Positions 15,276-23,472 of a stretch of 64,000 bases of DNA are shown one piece after another; the first letter of the stretch is position 1; the number at the start of each line of letters is the position of its first letter. Source of the stretch: Vibrio kanaloae (GTDB lineage: Bacteria; Pseudomonadota; Gammaproteobacteria; Enterobacterales; Vibrionaceae); the NCBI RefSeq assembly GCF_024347535.1, contig NZ_AP025498.1:682001-746000 (forward strand), read 5' to 3'. The notes under the pieces are model-generated. The model was not told the DNA's origin, did not search any database, and saw only the letters and a program-made list of their open reading frames with translations. Position numbers and translations under genes: made by a program.

Positions 15276-17147
15276 TTAAACCGTGAACTTGTTCAATAGT
15301 TCATCCTGTGCTTGAACATTGTCAGTTTGTACCTGCATTGCCGTGTTTGCTTCTTGAGCCGCGTTTGATACTTGCGTTGAAAGGTCTTTGATCTTAACGG
15401 TGTTGTTGTTGATCTCTTCCGCGACCAAGCTCTGTTCTTCTGCTGCCGAAGCAATCTGAATATTCATATCAGAAATACGTTGAATTGCGTCACGGATGCG
15501 GTCAAGTGAAGAATTCGCTTGTTGAGCGCGTTCAACGGCGTCAGTCGCCGTATCTTTACTCTGATTCATCGCGTTAGATACTGAGCTTGCACCAGCTTGG
15601 AGCTGCTCAATCATGTTGCGAATTTCAGTCGTCGACTGTTGGGTACGTTGCGCCAGAGTACGAACTTCGTCGGCTACGACAGCGAAACCACGACCTGATT
15701 CACCAGCACGTGCGGCTTCAATCGCTGCGTTCAATGCCAGCAGGTTCGTTTGGTCTGCAATGTCGTTGATGACTTTAAGAATTGTTTCGATGTTCGCGGT
15801 TGCTGATTCAAGTACCTGTACTTCTGCAACGGCTTGGTCGATACGAGTTGATAAGTTATCAATCGCTTGAGTGGTGTCACTGACTACAGAAGTTCCGTCT
15901 AACGTTGCTTCATCTGCTTCACGAGCCGCCGCCGCCGCGCCTTGAGCGTTGTTTGCTACTTCTGTCGCGGTAACCGCCATTTCGTTCATTGCTGTTGCTA
16001 GCTGTTCCAGCTCTTGCAGTTGAGTGTTCATTGCGTTTGCTGATTCGCCCGCACCTTTAACCGTGATTTCAGTACCACGCTTAATCTCGATACCAATCGC
16101 TTTCGATTGAATTATTTGGTTCTGCAGATTTTCAGTAAAGGTATTGAAACCTTTTGCTAGGTCAGAGAACTCTTTATCTGTATTCGTATCTAGGCGTTTG
16201 GTTAAGTCACCTTGTCCGCTTGCGACATCTTGAATCGCGTGGTTAAGTGCATCAAGTGGGCGCATTAACACACGTATTAGAATCGTCAGTGCGATGATAC
16301 TGAGAATTACCGCTATCAACGAATAGATCATCGAGCTGTTCTTGAGATCTGCAACGGCTTGGTAAGCGATCTCTTCATCAAGAATTGCGCCAATATACCA
16401 ATCTTCACTTGGGATGTGCGTGAAGTTCACTAGGAACATTTTGCCGTCGACTTCAATTTCTTGAGAGCCTTCGCGAATGTTAGCTTGTGGCATGTAGCTC
16501 GAGAGCGTTTCACCGTTGTTTTTAGCATTCGGATGGGCAATTGTCGTGCCGTCGGCTGTGACCAGGAATAGGTAGCCCGCATCAAACAAGTTCACTTGGT
16601 TTACTAAAGTAGCAAGGTTGGTCAATTCTAGGTCGTAGAACATACCAGCAGTGAAGCGGCCGTTGTCTTTAACTGGCGTACCCACTGAGATAATGACTTT
16701 CTTACTTGATGCATCCACATAAGGCGCGGTAACAACTAAACTGTTTTTGGATTTAGCATCAATGTACCAAGGGCGAATTCGTGGGTCGTAATCAGGGCCG
16801 GCGTCCCAACCGTCATCATTTTCAATGACGAAACCGTTTGCTTCATAACCAAAACCAACCGCAAGGAAACTGTTTTTAAGTTTAGGCTTTTCTAAGATTT
16901 CTTTTACGTAGGTACGATCTTGAGGGTTGATTTCGATGACTTCAGTCGTCGATTGCGCCAACGCTTTCTTGGCGTTCATCTCTGAGACTACGGTATTCCT
17001 GACTCCAGAGACCATTTCCTCTAGGCTCGCATTGACGTGGTTTTCTACAGCACTTCTTACGGTGTAAAGTTGTTGTATTGAAAGCAATGATACTGTTACT
17101 AGCAGCAAGGCTGATGATGCAGCAACCACCTTATGGCTAAATTTCAT
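15276..17147 (-). CDS. Methyl-accepting chemotaxis protein with dCACHE_1 sensor, predicted amino-acid receptor
   Basis: 623 residues: membrane helix at 8-26, periplasmic dCACHE_1 sensor (about 35-275), second helix ([20 protein letters not shown]), HAMP (about 295-350), then the cytoplasmic signalling domain with the hairpin tip [20 protein letters not shown]. In the sensor, Y120, R125, W127, Y128, Y143, D145 and D172 reproduce the published universal amino-acid-binding motif (YxxxxRxWYxxA...YxD...D). I therefore infer an amino-acid or related amine ligand. There is no C-terminal CheR/CheB-binding pentapeptide. Signals go to CheA through CheW or CheV. Confidence 0.9.
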   Translation of the reverse strand: MKFSHKVVAASSALLLVTVSLLSIQQLYTVRSAVENHVNASLEEMVSGVRNTVVSEMNAKKALAQSTTEVIEINPQDRTYVKEILEKPKLKNSFLAVGFGYEANGFVIENDDGWDAGPDYDPRIRPWYIDAKSKNSLVVTAPYVDASSKKVIISVGTPVKDNGRFTAGMFYDLELTNLATLVNQVNLFDAGYLFLVTADGTTIAHPNAKNNGETLSSYMPQANIREGSQEIEVDGKMFLVNFTHIPSEDWYIGAILDEEIAYQAVADLKNSSMIYSLIAVILSIIALTILIRVLMRPLDALNHAIQDVASGQGDLTKRLDTNTDKEFSDLAKGFNTFTENLQNQIIQSKAIGIEIKRGTEITVKGAGESANAMNTQLQELEQLATAMNEMAVTATEVANNAQGAAAAAREADEATLDGTSVVSDTTQAIDNLSTRIDQAVAEVQVLESATANIETILKVINDIADQTNLLALNAAIEAARAGESGRGFAVVADEVRTLAQRTQQSTTEIRNMIEQLQAGASSVSNAMNQSKDTATDAVERAQQANSSLDRIRDAIQRISDMNIQIASAAEEQSLVAEEINNNTVKIKDLSTQVSNAAQEANTAMQVQTDNVQAQDELLNKFTV

Positions 17148-17506
17148 TGAATATTCCCCTTCTCACAGGCTTTGCGAAGACTAAAGTTAATCGTGTTTTT
17201 CTAATTATATATATCGACGAAACTGAAATTTACTTGAATGTAAATTCACAAAATAGACTACAAAAATATAACAATTCACACAACATGAAAATCATTCAAT
17301 CAAAGTATCGTTATTTTTATTATTCTATTCAATGATTTAAAGCTCAGTTCAGCCTGAGTTAGTTAACTTGAGTATTTATTAGTTAGACGTTTATGCGTGT
17401 GATTTTTTATTAAGAAAATAGGAAATGAGTCAATTCATATGAAATTAAATGATATGCCAGTTTTATATTTTGATAAGATTTAAAATGGGGATATGAATAT
17501 ATTCAG
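17148..17506. other. AT-rich intergenic region (about 360 bp)
   Basis: It holds the leftward promoter of the chemoreceptor. A 62-codon plus-strand frame starting at 17147 is AT-rich without a ribosome-binding site and is not accepted as a gene. Nothing else was seen. Confidence 0.5.
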
Positions 17507-17536
17507 TAAAAAAAGCCTCACAAAAGTGAGGCTTTA
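17507..17536 (-). terminator. Terminator of the YjiH-like gene
   Basis: On the minus strand AAAGCCTCAC-TTTT-GTGAGGCT is followed by T7, about 40 bp after the stop codon. Confidence 0.85.
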
Positions 17537-17577
17537 CAAAACTGTGTCTTTACTGATTTACATCAGTAGTCTCTAAT

Positions 17578-18948
17578 TTAGAATATTAAATGAGCTACAC
17601 CAGCGATAATTGGAAGCGTAATTAACGTACGTAAAATAAAGATAATAAACAGTTCTAAGATGTTCACTGGAATCTTACTTCCGAGAAGCAGAGCGCCCAC
17701 TTCAGACATGTAAATCAGTTGAGTGACTGACATAGCGGCAATAACAAAGCGAGTCATTTCATTGTCAATAGAAGCGGCAAGGATTGCTGGAATGAACATG
17801 TCCGCAAAACCAACGACGATAGTTTCAGACGCTGCTACCGCTTCTGGTACACCAAGTAGATCTAAGAATGGAATGAAAGGCTGACCTAGGATTGAGAACA
17901 CAGACGTGTATTCCGCAATTACCAATGCCATGGTACCGAGACCCATAACAACAGGTAATACACCAAATACCATATCTACGGCGTTACGCACACCTTCAGA
18001 AAATACTGACTTAGCAGACTTAACCTGTGATGCCTTATTTACCGCTAACTCAAAACCCCAAGAGAATGTTGAGTGGCCAGCAGGGATCGCGTCAGCATCT
18101 TTGTTCGGCTTGCTACCATCAATGAAAGTATCTTTCTTCATGCTTAGTGGTGGAAGGCGAGGGATGATAACAGCTGCCACAATGCCAGCTAAACAGATCG
18201 CTGCGTAGAAAGGCAGGAATAGGTGTTCTAGCTCTACTTGTGCAATAACCACAAGGCTGAATGTAATAGATACTGCTGAGAAAGTGGTACCAACAACTGC
18301 TGCTTCACGTTGAGTATAGAATCTCTGCTCGTATTGTTTACTTGTCAGCAGAATACCAACACTACCGTCTCCTAACCAAGAAGCCATACAATCGATAGCA
18401 CTGCGGCCCGGTAGGTTGAAGATCGGACGCATTACTTTACTTAGCAAGGTACCAAAAAGTTCTAATAGACCAAAGTTCAGTAGTAGGGGCAGTAGTAAAC
18501 CAGCAAAGATAAATACGGAGAAAAGTGTTGGAAGCAGGCCCTCTAAGACTAGGCCGCCCGTATTTTCTTCCCAAATAATTTCGGGACCTATTTGGAAAAA
18601 AGTCATCAGCGCTGCAGCACCACCAATGAGGCGAACCGACAGCCATAAAGGAGAGGGGTTGAACAGACCGTTTAAAAATGAACTGGATGTAATGAATGTA
18701 GGCTTGAAAATCGTGCTCAATACTGAAGTGACAGACATAAAAGCAACGATCGCAGTGATAATAGAGACTAGATATTCACCGAAAACCGCTTGGATTGATT
18801 TCGCCAAGATAGCGACAGGGATGGTGAGATCACCTTGATAGCTGATTGGCGCCATGAAAAGGAATAAACCAATCAATGATGGGATTAAGAAAACCCAGAA
18901 ACTGCCTTTAGATTTCTCTGTTGGATCAGTATTCGTGTTGTTAGACAT
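17578..18948 (-). CDS. YjiH-family membrane protein (nucleoside-recognition/Gate domain)
   Basis: 456 residues, about ten membrane helices. It has the Gate-type layout of YjiH proteins: a first helix SFWVFLIPSLIGLFLFMAPI, a conserved WLGDGSVGILLTSKQYEQRFYTQREAA loop (read in parts) around residues 190-215, and a second Gate half with FADMFIPAILAASI near 385 and TQLIYMSEVGALLLGSKIP near 410. Family members are presumed inner-membrane transporters; the substrate is not known. It is transcribed alone and ends in a strong terminator. Confidence 0.8.
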   Translation of the reverse strand: MSNNTNTDPTEKSKGSFWVFLIPSLIGLFLFMAPISYQGDLTIPVAILAKSIQAVFGEYLVSIITAIVAFMSVTSVLSTIFKPTFITSSSFLNGLFNPSPLWLSVRLIGGAAALMTFFQIGPEIIWEENTGGLVLEGLLPTLFSVFIFAGLLLPLLLNFGLLELFGTLLSKVMRPIFNLPGRSAIDCMASWLGDGSVGILLTSKQYEQRFYTQREAAVVGTTFSAVSITFSLVVIAQVELEHLFLPFYAAICLAGIVAAVIIPRLPPLSMKKDTFIDGSKPNKDADAIPAGHSTFSWGFELAVNKASQVKSAKSVFSEGVRNAVDMVFGVLPVVMGLGTMALVIAEYTSVFSILGQPFIPFLDLLGVPEAVAASETIVVGFADMFIPAILAASIDNEMTRFVIAAMSVTQLIYMSEVGALLLGSKIPVNILELFIIFILRTLITLPIIAGVAHLIF

Positions 18949-19179
18949 GTTATTGTTCTCGAATTTCTACACGTAAAAAAGCCACATCCTTGGCATTTTT
19001 ATCCACTAAACATCCGTATTTTCTTATAGGATGCAAGATTACCCAGTATTAATATCGCTTGCAATACTATTCATCAAATATCGCTAAATATTCAGGATGC
19101 TTATTCTGCGACTCTGCGTTACTTTGGAATAAAGTGTTGTGAATGTTACGTATCTTGAGGATATATTTCCAGATATTTA

Positions 19180-19851
19180 TTAGTTAACTGGGGCTTCAGT
19201 TCGATAAGTTAAATAGAGCCAGTAGCTAAACGCAATAATAAAGGCGAAAGAGGCAGGGAAAGCCAGGGCTAATATTTCGAAGTGTTGGAATAAGCAAGCG
19301 CCAGTTAAGCCACCAAATAGAAAACCGACGACGATGAACATCAGCAGTTTGGCTTTACGGCGATCAAAGGGCATACCTTTTAGGCGAGCGCCAATCATGA
19401 TTCCAAGATCGGTAATGATTCCGCTCATGTGCGTAGTACGAATGATTGCGCCACTATAGGTGGTGATCATCGCATTCTGTAAGCCACATGCGGCTGAAGC
19501 GAAGTATTGGCCAGAGGTGTAGCCTTGTAATAGTGCCCAAAGTGCCAAAAACAGCAACCCACCTTCAATACACAGTGCGACACCGTAGCGGCGTCCTAGC
19601 TTCAGAGCTTGGTTTTCAATAAAGAACCCGCTGAAAGCAGCGCCTAACATAAAGCTCATAATCACCAATAAAAGGTGCACGGAAGCCGAAGTTGGAGTGA
19701 GCAGGCTGCTGCCTAGTAAAGACATGGTGCCCGAAACATGGGATATGGCTTGATGTTGGAAGCCAAGTAATCCAATAGAATTAACGCTACCGGCAAGGCC
19801 TGCTAAGAGTAAGGCACCGTATTCAACCCAACGAGGTAGCTTAGAAATCAT
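19180..19851 (-). CDS. YoaK-like DUF1275 membrane protein
   Basis: 223 residues from the ATG at 19851, with GGAG about nine bases upstream; a GTG three codons earlier overlaps that site and is less likely. Six predicted helices. The family signatures GLAGSVNSIGLL near the N-terminus, SHVSGTMSLLG, and CGLQNAMITTYSGAIIRTTHMSGIITDLGI in the middle (read in parts) define DUF1275. The family is widespread and described as putative permeases without a proven substrate. It is about 230 bp upstream of the YjiH-like gene on the same strand; a weak hairpin between them may separate the transcripts. Confidence 0.8.
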   Translation of the reverse strand: MISKLPRWVEYGALLLAGLAGSVNSIGLLGFQHQAISHVSGTMSLLGSSLLTPTSASVHLLLVIMSFMLGAAFSGFFIENQALKLGRRYGVALCIEGGLLFLALWALLQGYTSGQYFASAACGLQNAMITTYSGAIIRTTHMSGIITDLGIMIGARLKGMPFDRRKAKLLMFIVVGFLFGGLTGACLFQHFEILALAFPASFAFIIAFSYWLYLTYRTEAPVN

Positions 19852-20104
19852 GTGGTTCACTCCGGGTTAAATAGAGGAACAAGATTATAACGCTCGCAAA
19901 AAGATACGCTAGTGTTGTCGGGCATTCATGTTTGATCTTAGGCAACAGTATTGCAGTTTGTTTCGATGAAGCATTGTTATAATGCGGACTGCCGCTACTA
20001 AGATACTGTAGCTATTACGCAGCCTGTCGCTCAAAAGAAGTTTGTCGTTATAAAAAGTGCACCGTTATATAAAGACAAAGATAAGGATAAAGATCAGTTA
20101 CAAG

Positions 20105-20524
20105 CTAGTTGTAATGGCTCATTTGGTGCTCAAACTTAACCCAGCCGTATTTACGTTCTTCATAAACGGAAAAGCTAGGAAGTGGAAAATCTTGTTCTTT
20201 AAATAGCCCGAGTGGGACGACATAAAAATCGACGGCGGCAACGGATTGTAAAAGCATGGTGGTGCCACACTGAGGGCAAAATTGATAAGTGACTTCACTG
20301 CCCGTATCGCTGATGCGTGAAAAATAGGTCACTTCTCCGCTCAGTGTGACCTGTTCAATTGGGAACCGAGCTTGAACGCCGAACACACTTCCAGTTCGTT
20401 TCTGACACTCATAGCAATGACATACAGAGGTTCGCTGGGGCTCACCTCGGCATACTAGGTTGACTGCTCCACAGCGGCATTCACAACTTCTGATATTTCT
20501 ATCTTTAATATGCTTGATATCCAT
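20105..20524 (-). CDS. GFA/CENP-V domain zinc protein
   Basis: 139 residues. A Zn-binding GFA fold with paired cysteines: CECRCGAVNLVCRGEP (N-terminal), CHCYECQKRTGSVFG (central) and FCPQCGTTMLLQ (C-terminal). These are all the expected ligands of the family, named after glutathione-dependent formaldehyde-activating enzyme. Most members are of unknown activity, so a formaldehyde role should not be assumed. Cytosolic; monocistronic. Confidence 0.85.
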   Translation of the reverse strand: MDIKHIKDRNIRSCECRCGAVNLVCRGEPQRTSVCHCYECQKRTGSVFGVQARFPIEQVTLSGEVTYFSRISDTGSEVTYQFCPQCGTTMLLQSVAAVDFYVVPLGLFKEQDFPLPSFSVYEERKYGWVKFEHQMSHYN

Positions 20525-20619
20525 CTATGTTTCACTTCTGGTTAACCCTGTATTGATAATTATACTAAAGCCCTTTATGGTCTGCACAACTGGATGAAAA
20601 CAAAAGAATACAATTGCTC

Positions 20620-21270
20620 ATGAAAAAGAAAATCTTACCTATACCTCTGATTTTACTGATTCCTATCGTCATGTTAGTTGTGGTCATATTGGCGGGTGTT
20701 TATCGCTTTAGTTTAAGTGATGAAGAGATTTTGGCGAAGTTTCCTTCTTCACAAGTCAGTTATGATCCCGTGGTTGAAACCGTTTTTGATTTGAAGACCA
20801 CTAACCCATGGACAATTAAAGTTCCTGAAACCAACGCATACGCCTTTATTAATGAAGTCGACGTGCCAAAAGCAATCGCGTTTGGTCGTTATGACTCTGG
20901 TGTTGAGCGCGGTGTAGCAACCGTCGATACAAAAAGCCTGGCAGCCGTGACGCTAGGCGAAGCGAATTTCTTTGTTGCACCTATGTGGATATCGAATCAA
21001 GGCAGCGGCGTATTCTATTACCTTGGCCTCTTTAAGCATGACCAGCAACGAAGCCGCGTGGTGTTGGTTGACCAACTTTTCTTGGGTGATCGCGTGAAAA
21101 TTCAGACTTTAGATGTTGCCCAACAGTCAGATTCAAAATCACAGAATAAACTCACAGGGCAAGGTTTTATCGGTTTTACTCAACATTCTGCGGAACAATC
21201 ATTTGCAGAAACCCCTTCTGAAAAGGTGTTAATGAGTTTTTCTTTTGATACACAATCAATTGGTAAGTAA
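20620..21270 (+). CDS. Membrane-anchored protein of unknown function
   Basis: 216 residues from ATG at 20620; the two preceding codons begin with a TTG and lack support. Residues about 5-28 (LPIPLILLIPIVMLVVVILAG) form one N-terminal membrane anchor without a lipobox or obvious cleavage site. The remaining 190 residues appear periplasmic and beta-rich, with FGRYDSGVERGVATV, APMWISNQGSGVFYYLGLF and a Gln/Ser-rich segment near 175. I recognise no family motif. It resembles conserved single-pass periplasmic proteins of Vibrio. Its neighbours give no functional hint. Confidence 0.7.
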   Translation: MKKKILPIPLILLIPIVMLVVVILAGVYRFSLSDEEILAKFPSSQVSYDPVVETVFDLKTTNPWTIKVPETNAYAFINEVDVPKAIAFGRYDSGVERGVATVDTKSLAAVTLGEANFFVAPMWISNQGSGVFYYLGLFKHDQQRSRVVLVDQLFLGDRVKIQTLDVAQQSDSKSQNKLTGQGFIGFTQHSAEQSFAETPSEKVLMSFSFDTQSIGK

Positions 21271-21392
21271 TAACATTTTTGCGAGCACAAGGATGTGTTG
21301 TTTATGTGAGTCAAATTACATATTATCTTAATAGATTGAATGAAATTTAGACATTCTTTGTGTCTGCTTACTTTTACAAATGGAGCTTGCGA

Positions 21393-21692
21393 ATGATTAG
21401 TAAACGTTTTTTTAAGACGAAAGACGAAGTTGAAGTGACTTTTGAGCTAGAAGCTCAAGAAGCGAACTCAGTATTCATCGTTGCTGACTTCCTTGATTGG
21501 AAAGCCACGCCAATGAAAAAAATGGCGAAAGGGAAAGTGTACAAATTCAAAACTCGCCTACCTAAAGATGGCGAGTTTCAATTTCGCTACTTAGTTGATG
21601 GCCAACAATGGGTGAATGACGTGAATGCTGACCGTTATATCCCTAACGAATTTGGTCAAGATAACTGTTTGGTATCGACGATTCCAGCCTAA
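21393..21692 (+). CDS. Stand-alone glycogen-binding (CBM48/isoamylase early-set) protein
   Basis: 99 residues from the ATG at 21393 with GGAG eight bases upstream. The entire protein is one early-set immunoglobulin-like domain: VTFELEAQEANSVFIVADFL, DWKATPMKKMAKGKVYKFKT, and FQFRYLVDGQQWVNDVNADR with the PNEFGQDNCLV closing segment. The pattern (FxxWxxxPMxx ... FxYxxDGxxWxxDxxA) is that of AMPK-beta/glycogen-branching-enzyme N-terminal domains. No catalytic domain is attached. I infer binding to glycogen or a similar polyglucan in the cytosol, possibly alongside the GH13 amylase some 7 kb away. Confidence 0.8.
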   Translation: MISKRFFKTKDEVEVTFELEAQEANSVFIVADFLDWKATPMKKMAKGKVYKFKTRLPKDGEFQFRYLVDGQQWVNDVNADRYIPNEFGQDNCLVSTIPA

Positions 21693-21856
21693 TTTCTGGA
21701 CACTTATTGTAAGCATAAAGCTGTGTTTTTCGGTTCAAATCGTTTTACTTTAATAGTGAGAAGGGATTGGTGAGTTAAGGTCGCGATTTGCTTAATAACA
21801 GCAATTAATGCGCGGTGTTTATTAATTGTTCGATACAAAATAACGTAGATAAATAA

Positions 21857-21886
21857 AAAGCAGTAGCTAGCCGTTTCTGCTTTTTT
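21857..21886 (+). terminator. Terminator-like hairpin after the CBM48 gene
   Basis: AAAAAGCAG ... CTGCTTTTTT stem with a 13-base loop and T6. It is 165 bp beyond the stop, so the message would have a long 3' end. Confidence 0.55.
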
Positions 21887-22015
21887 ATTTCTCAATTTAG
21901 CTGTTAATTTTATTTATAGTGAAACGATTTTTCACTTTTTATAACTCAATGACTTAGCGGGATAGAGCAAGATTCGCATCATATTATTGCAATGTATTGA
22001 TGATTTATGCGTCCG

Positions 22016-22036
22016 AAAAGCATATCCTATGCTTTT
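22016..22036. promoter_or_regulatory. Perfect 9-3-9 palindrome upstream of the M23 peptidase
   Basis: AAAAGCATA-TCC-TATGCTTTT, 25-45 bp before the proposed start codon. It could be a dimeric-repressor operator or an RNA stem in the leader. It does not match the Zur, Fur or CRP consensus that I know. Confidence 0.5.
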
Positions 22037-22060
22037 ATATCGTAGAAAGACTTGTTTACC

Positions 22061-23356
22061 GTGTATTCAAAAATATTTCCCTCTCCGTTTGCTGAGCTTT
22101 CACCTGTAAAAAAAGTAGCTATTTTAGGACTGCCACTTATTGCAGCGATTGGTGTTGCTCTGCAATCGTCACAATCGGATCTGACGAAAACGATCGATCT
22201 TGATTTACCCGACTCAACCGTTATTGAGTCTATTCTGTCACCTTCTTCTGTTGCTGTTGTTATTGAGCCGCCGACGTTTGAGTATCAAATTCAAACGGGT
22301 GATAACTTGAGTAGCATCTTCAATCAGCTTGGATTTTCTTATAAATCTATGATGAGCGTGATGGAGACCGATTTGAACTTTCTTGCGTTGGACACGCTTC
22401 GCCCAGGTAACACATTGCGCTTTTGGCGTGATGAGGCAACAGGCGAGCTTTCCAAAATGGAGCTTAAATTTAGCGTTGCTGACAAAGTTGTTTATCGACG
22501 ACTTGAAGATGGCAACTATGAATTCGAAGATATCTCTATTCCTGGTGACTGGAAGCAAAAGCCTCTCGTGGGTAATATTCAAGGCAGTTTCTCTATGTCG
22601 GCAAATAAAGCTGGCCTGAACAGTATCGAGATTGACCATATTGTTACTCTGCTTAAGGATAAGCTGAATTTTAGCCGAGATTTACGTGCAGGCGATCAAT
22701 TTGAAGTGCTTCAGAAAGCACAATTTGTCGATGGTGTTGCTACCGGAAAACGTGAAATTGAAGCCATTAAGATTATGAATCGTAATCGTGTGGTGTCTGC
22801 GTATTTACATACCGACGGACAATATTATGATGCTAATGGTGATAGCTTACAACGCGCGTTCCAACGTTACCCTGTGAGCAGTGGTTGGCGTCAAAGTTCT
22901 CAATTTAACCCTAAGCGCTTGCACCCAGTGACTGGTCGAGTTTCACCACATAACGGTACGGATTTCGCGACGCCAATTGGTACGCCAGTTCAAGCAACGG
23001 GTGATGGCAAAGTGGTGATGACTCGTAAGCATCCATACGCGGGTAACTACGTGGTTATTCAACACAGCAGCACTTACAAAACGCGCTATTTACATTTGAG
23101 CAAGATCCTCGTTCGTAAAGGGCAAACGGTATCTCGTGGTCAGCGTATTGGTTTGTCCGGTAAAACTGGCCGAGTGACTGGCCCGCACCTACATTACGAA
23201 TTGATCGAACGCGGTCGTCCTGTCGACGCGATGAGAGCGAATATCCCGATGGCCAATTCTGTACCTCAAAAAGAAAAAGCAACGTTTGTGGCCGCTAGAG
23301 ATGAGGCAGATAAGTTATTAAAGAAAGCTCTGGAAACTCAGTCTAACAATAGTTAA
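22061..23356 (+). CDS. shyA: ShyA/MepM-like M23 murein DD-endopeptidase
   Basis: About 431 residues. I favour the GTG at 22061 (AGAAAG upstream at workable distance) over a TTG at 22052. An N-terminal membrane/signal helix (ILGLPLIAAIGVALQ) is followed by a LysM-like/OapA-type region (YQIQTGDNLSSIFNQLGFSY), a linker domain, and a C-terminal M23 LytM domain with Zn ligands in HNGTD (HxxxD) and HLHYE (HxH). Such enzymes cut D-Ala-mDAP crosslinks to permit wall growth. Overall layout resembles V. cholerae ShyA, which from memory also neighbours a GGDEF-EAL gene as here. Periplasmic. Confidence 0.8.
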   Translation: MYSKIFPSPFAELSPVKKVAILGLPLIAAIGVALQSSQSDLTKTIDLDLPDSTVIESILSPSSVAVVIEPPTFEYQIQTGDNLSSIFNQLGFSYKSMMSVMETDLNFLALDTLRPGNTLRFWRDEATGELSKMELKFSVADKVVYRRLEDGNYEFEDISIPGDWKQKPLVGNIQGSFSMSANKAGLNSIEIDHIVTLLKDKLNFSRDLRAGDQFEVLQKAQFVDGVATGKREIEAIKIMNRNRVVSAYLHTDGQYYDANGDSLQRAFQRYPVSSGWRQSSQFNPKRLHPVTGRVSPHNGTDFATPIGTPVQATGDGKVVMTRKHPYAGNYVVIQHSSTYKTRYLHLSKILVRKGQTVSRGQRIGLSGKTGRVTGPHLHYELIERGRPVDAMRANIPMANSVPQKEKATFVAARDEADKLLKKALETQSNNS

Positions 23357-23378
23357 CTGATGTACTCCTTTGTATTCC

Positions 23379-23436
23379 CAAAAGCCACGAATTCTTTACT
23401 AAATATGTAAGTATCTAGTAATGCTTCGTGGCTTTT
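23379..23436. terminator. Long bidirectional terminator
   Basis: AAAAGCCACGAA/TTCGTGGCTTTT 12-bp stem with a second inner stem TTACTA/TAGTAA, between the convergent peptidase and GGDEF-EAL genes. Confidence 0.8.
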
Positions 23437-23472
23437 TGATCTTTGGATAAGGTATAGCTCTGGCCTAGCTTT

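Larger units (their letters stand above)
21693..22060. other. Intergenic region upstream of the M23 peptidase (368 bp)
   Basis: It contains a terminator-like hairpin (21857-21886) and a perfect palindrome (22016-22036), listed separately. A 63-codon minus-strand frame inside is not accepted as a gene. Confidence 0.5.

Noticed and set aside
17147..17335. 62-codon AT-rich ORF upstream of the dCACHE chemoreceptor
   Set aside because: Starts at the opposing gene's start codon, composition is that of AT-rich intergenic DNA (many Ile, Asn, Tyr), no ribosome-binding site.
18975..18994. GCCA-aggatg-TGGC-T6 as the terminator of the DUF1275 gene
   Set aside because: Stem is only four base pairs; too weak to list as a feature, though the T6 run is suggestive.
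21704..21895. 63-codon minus-strand ORF after the CBM48 gene
   Set aside because: Spans a terminator hairpin and lacks translation signals.
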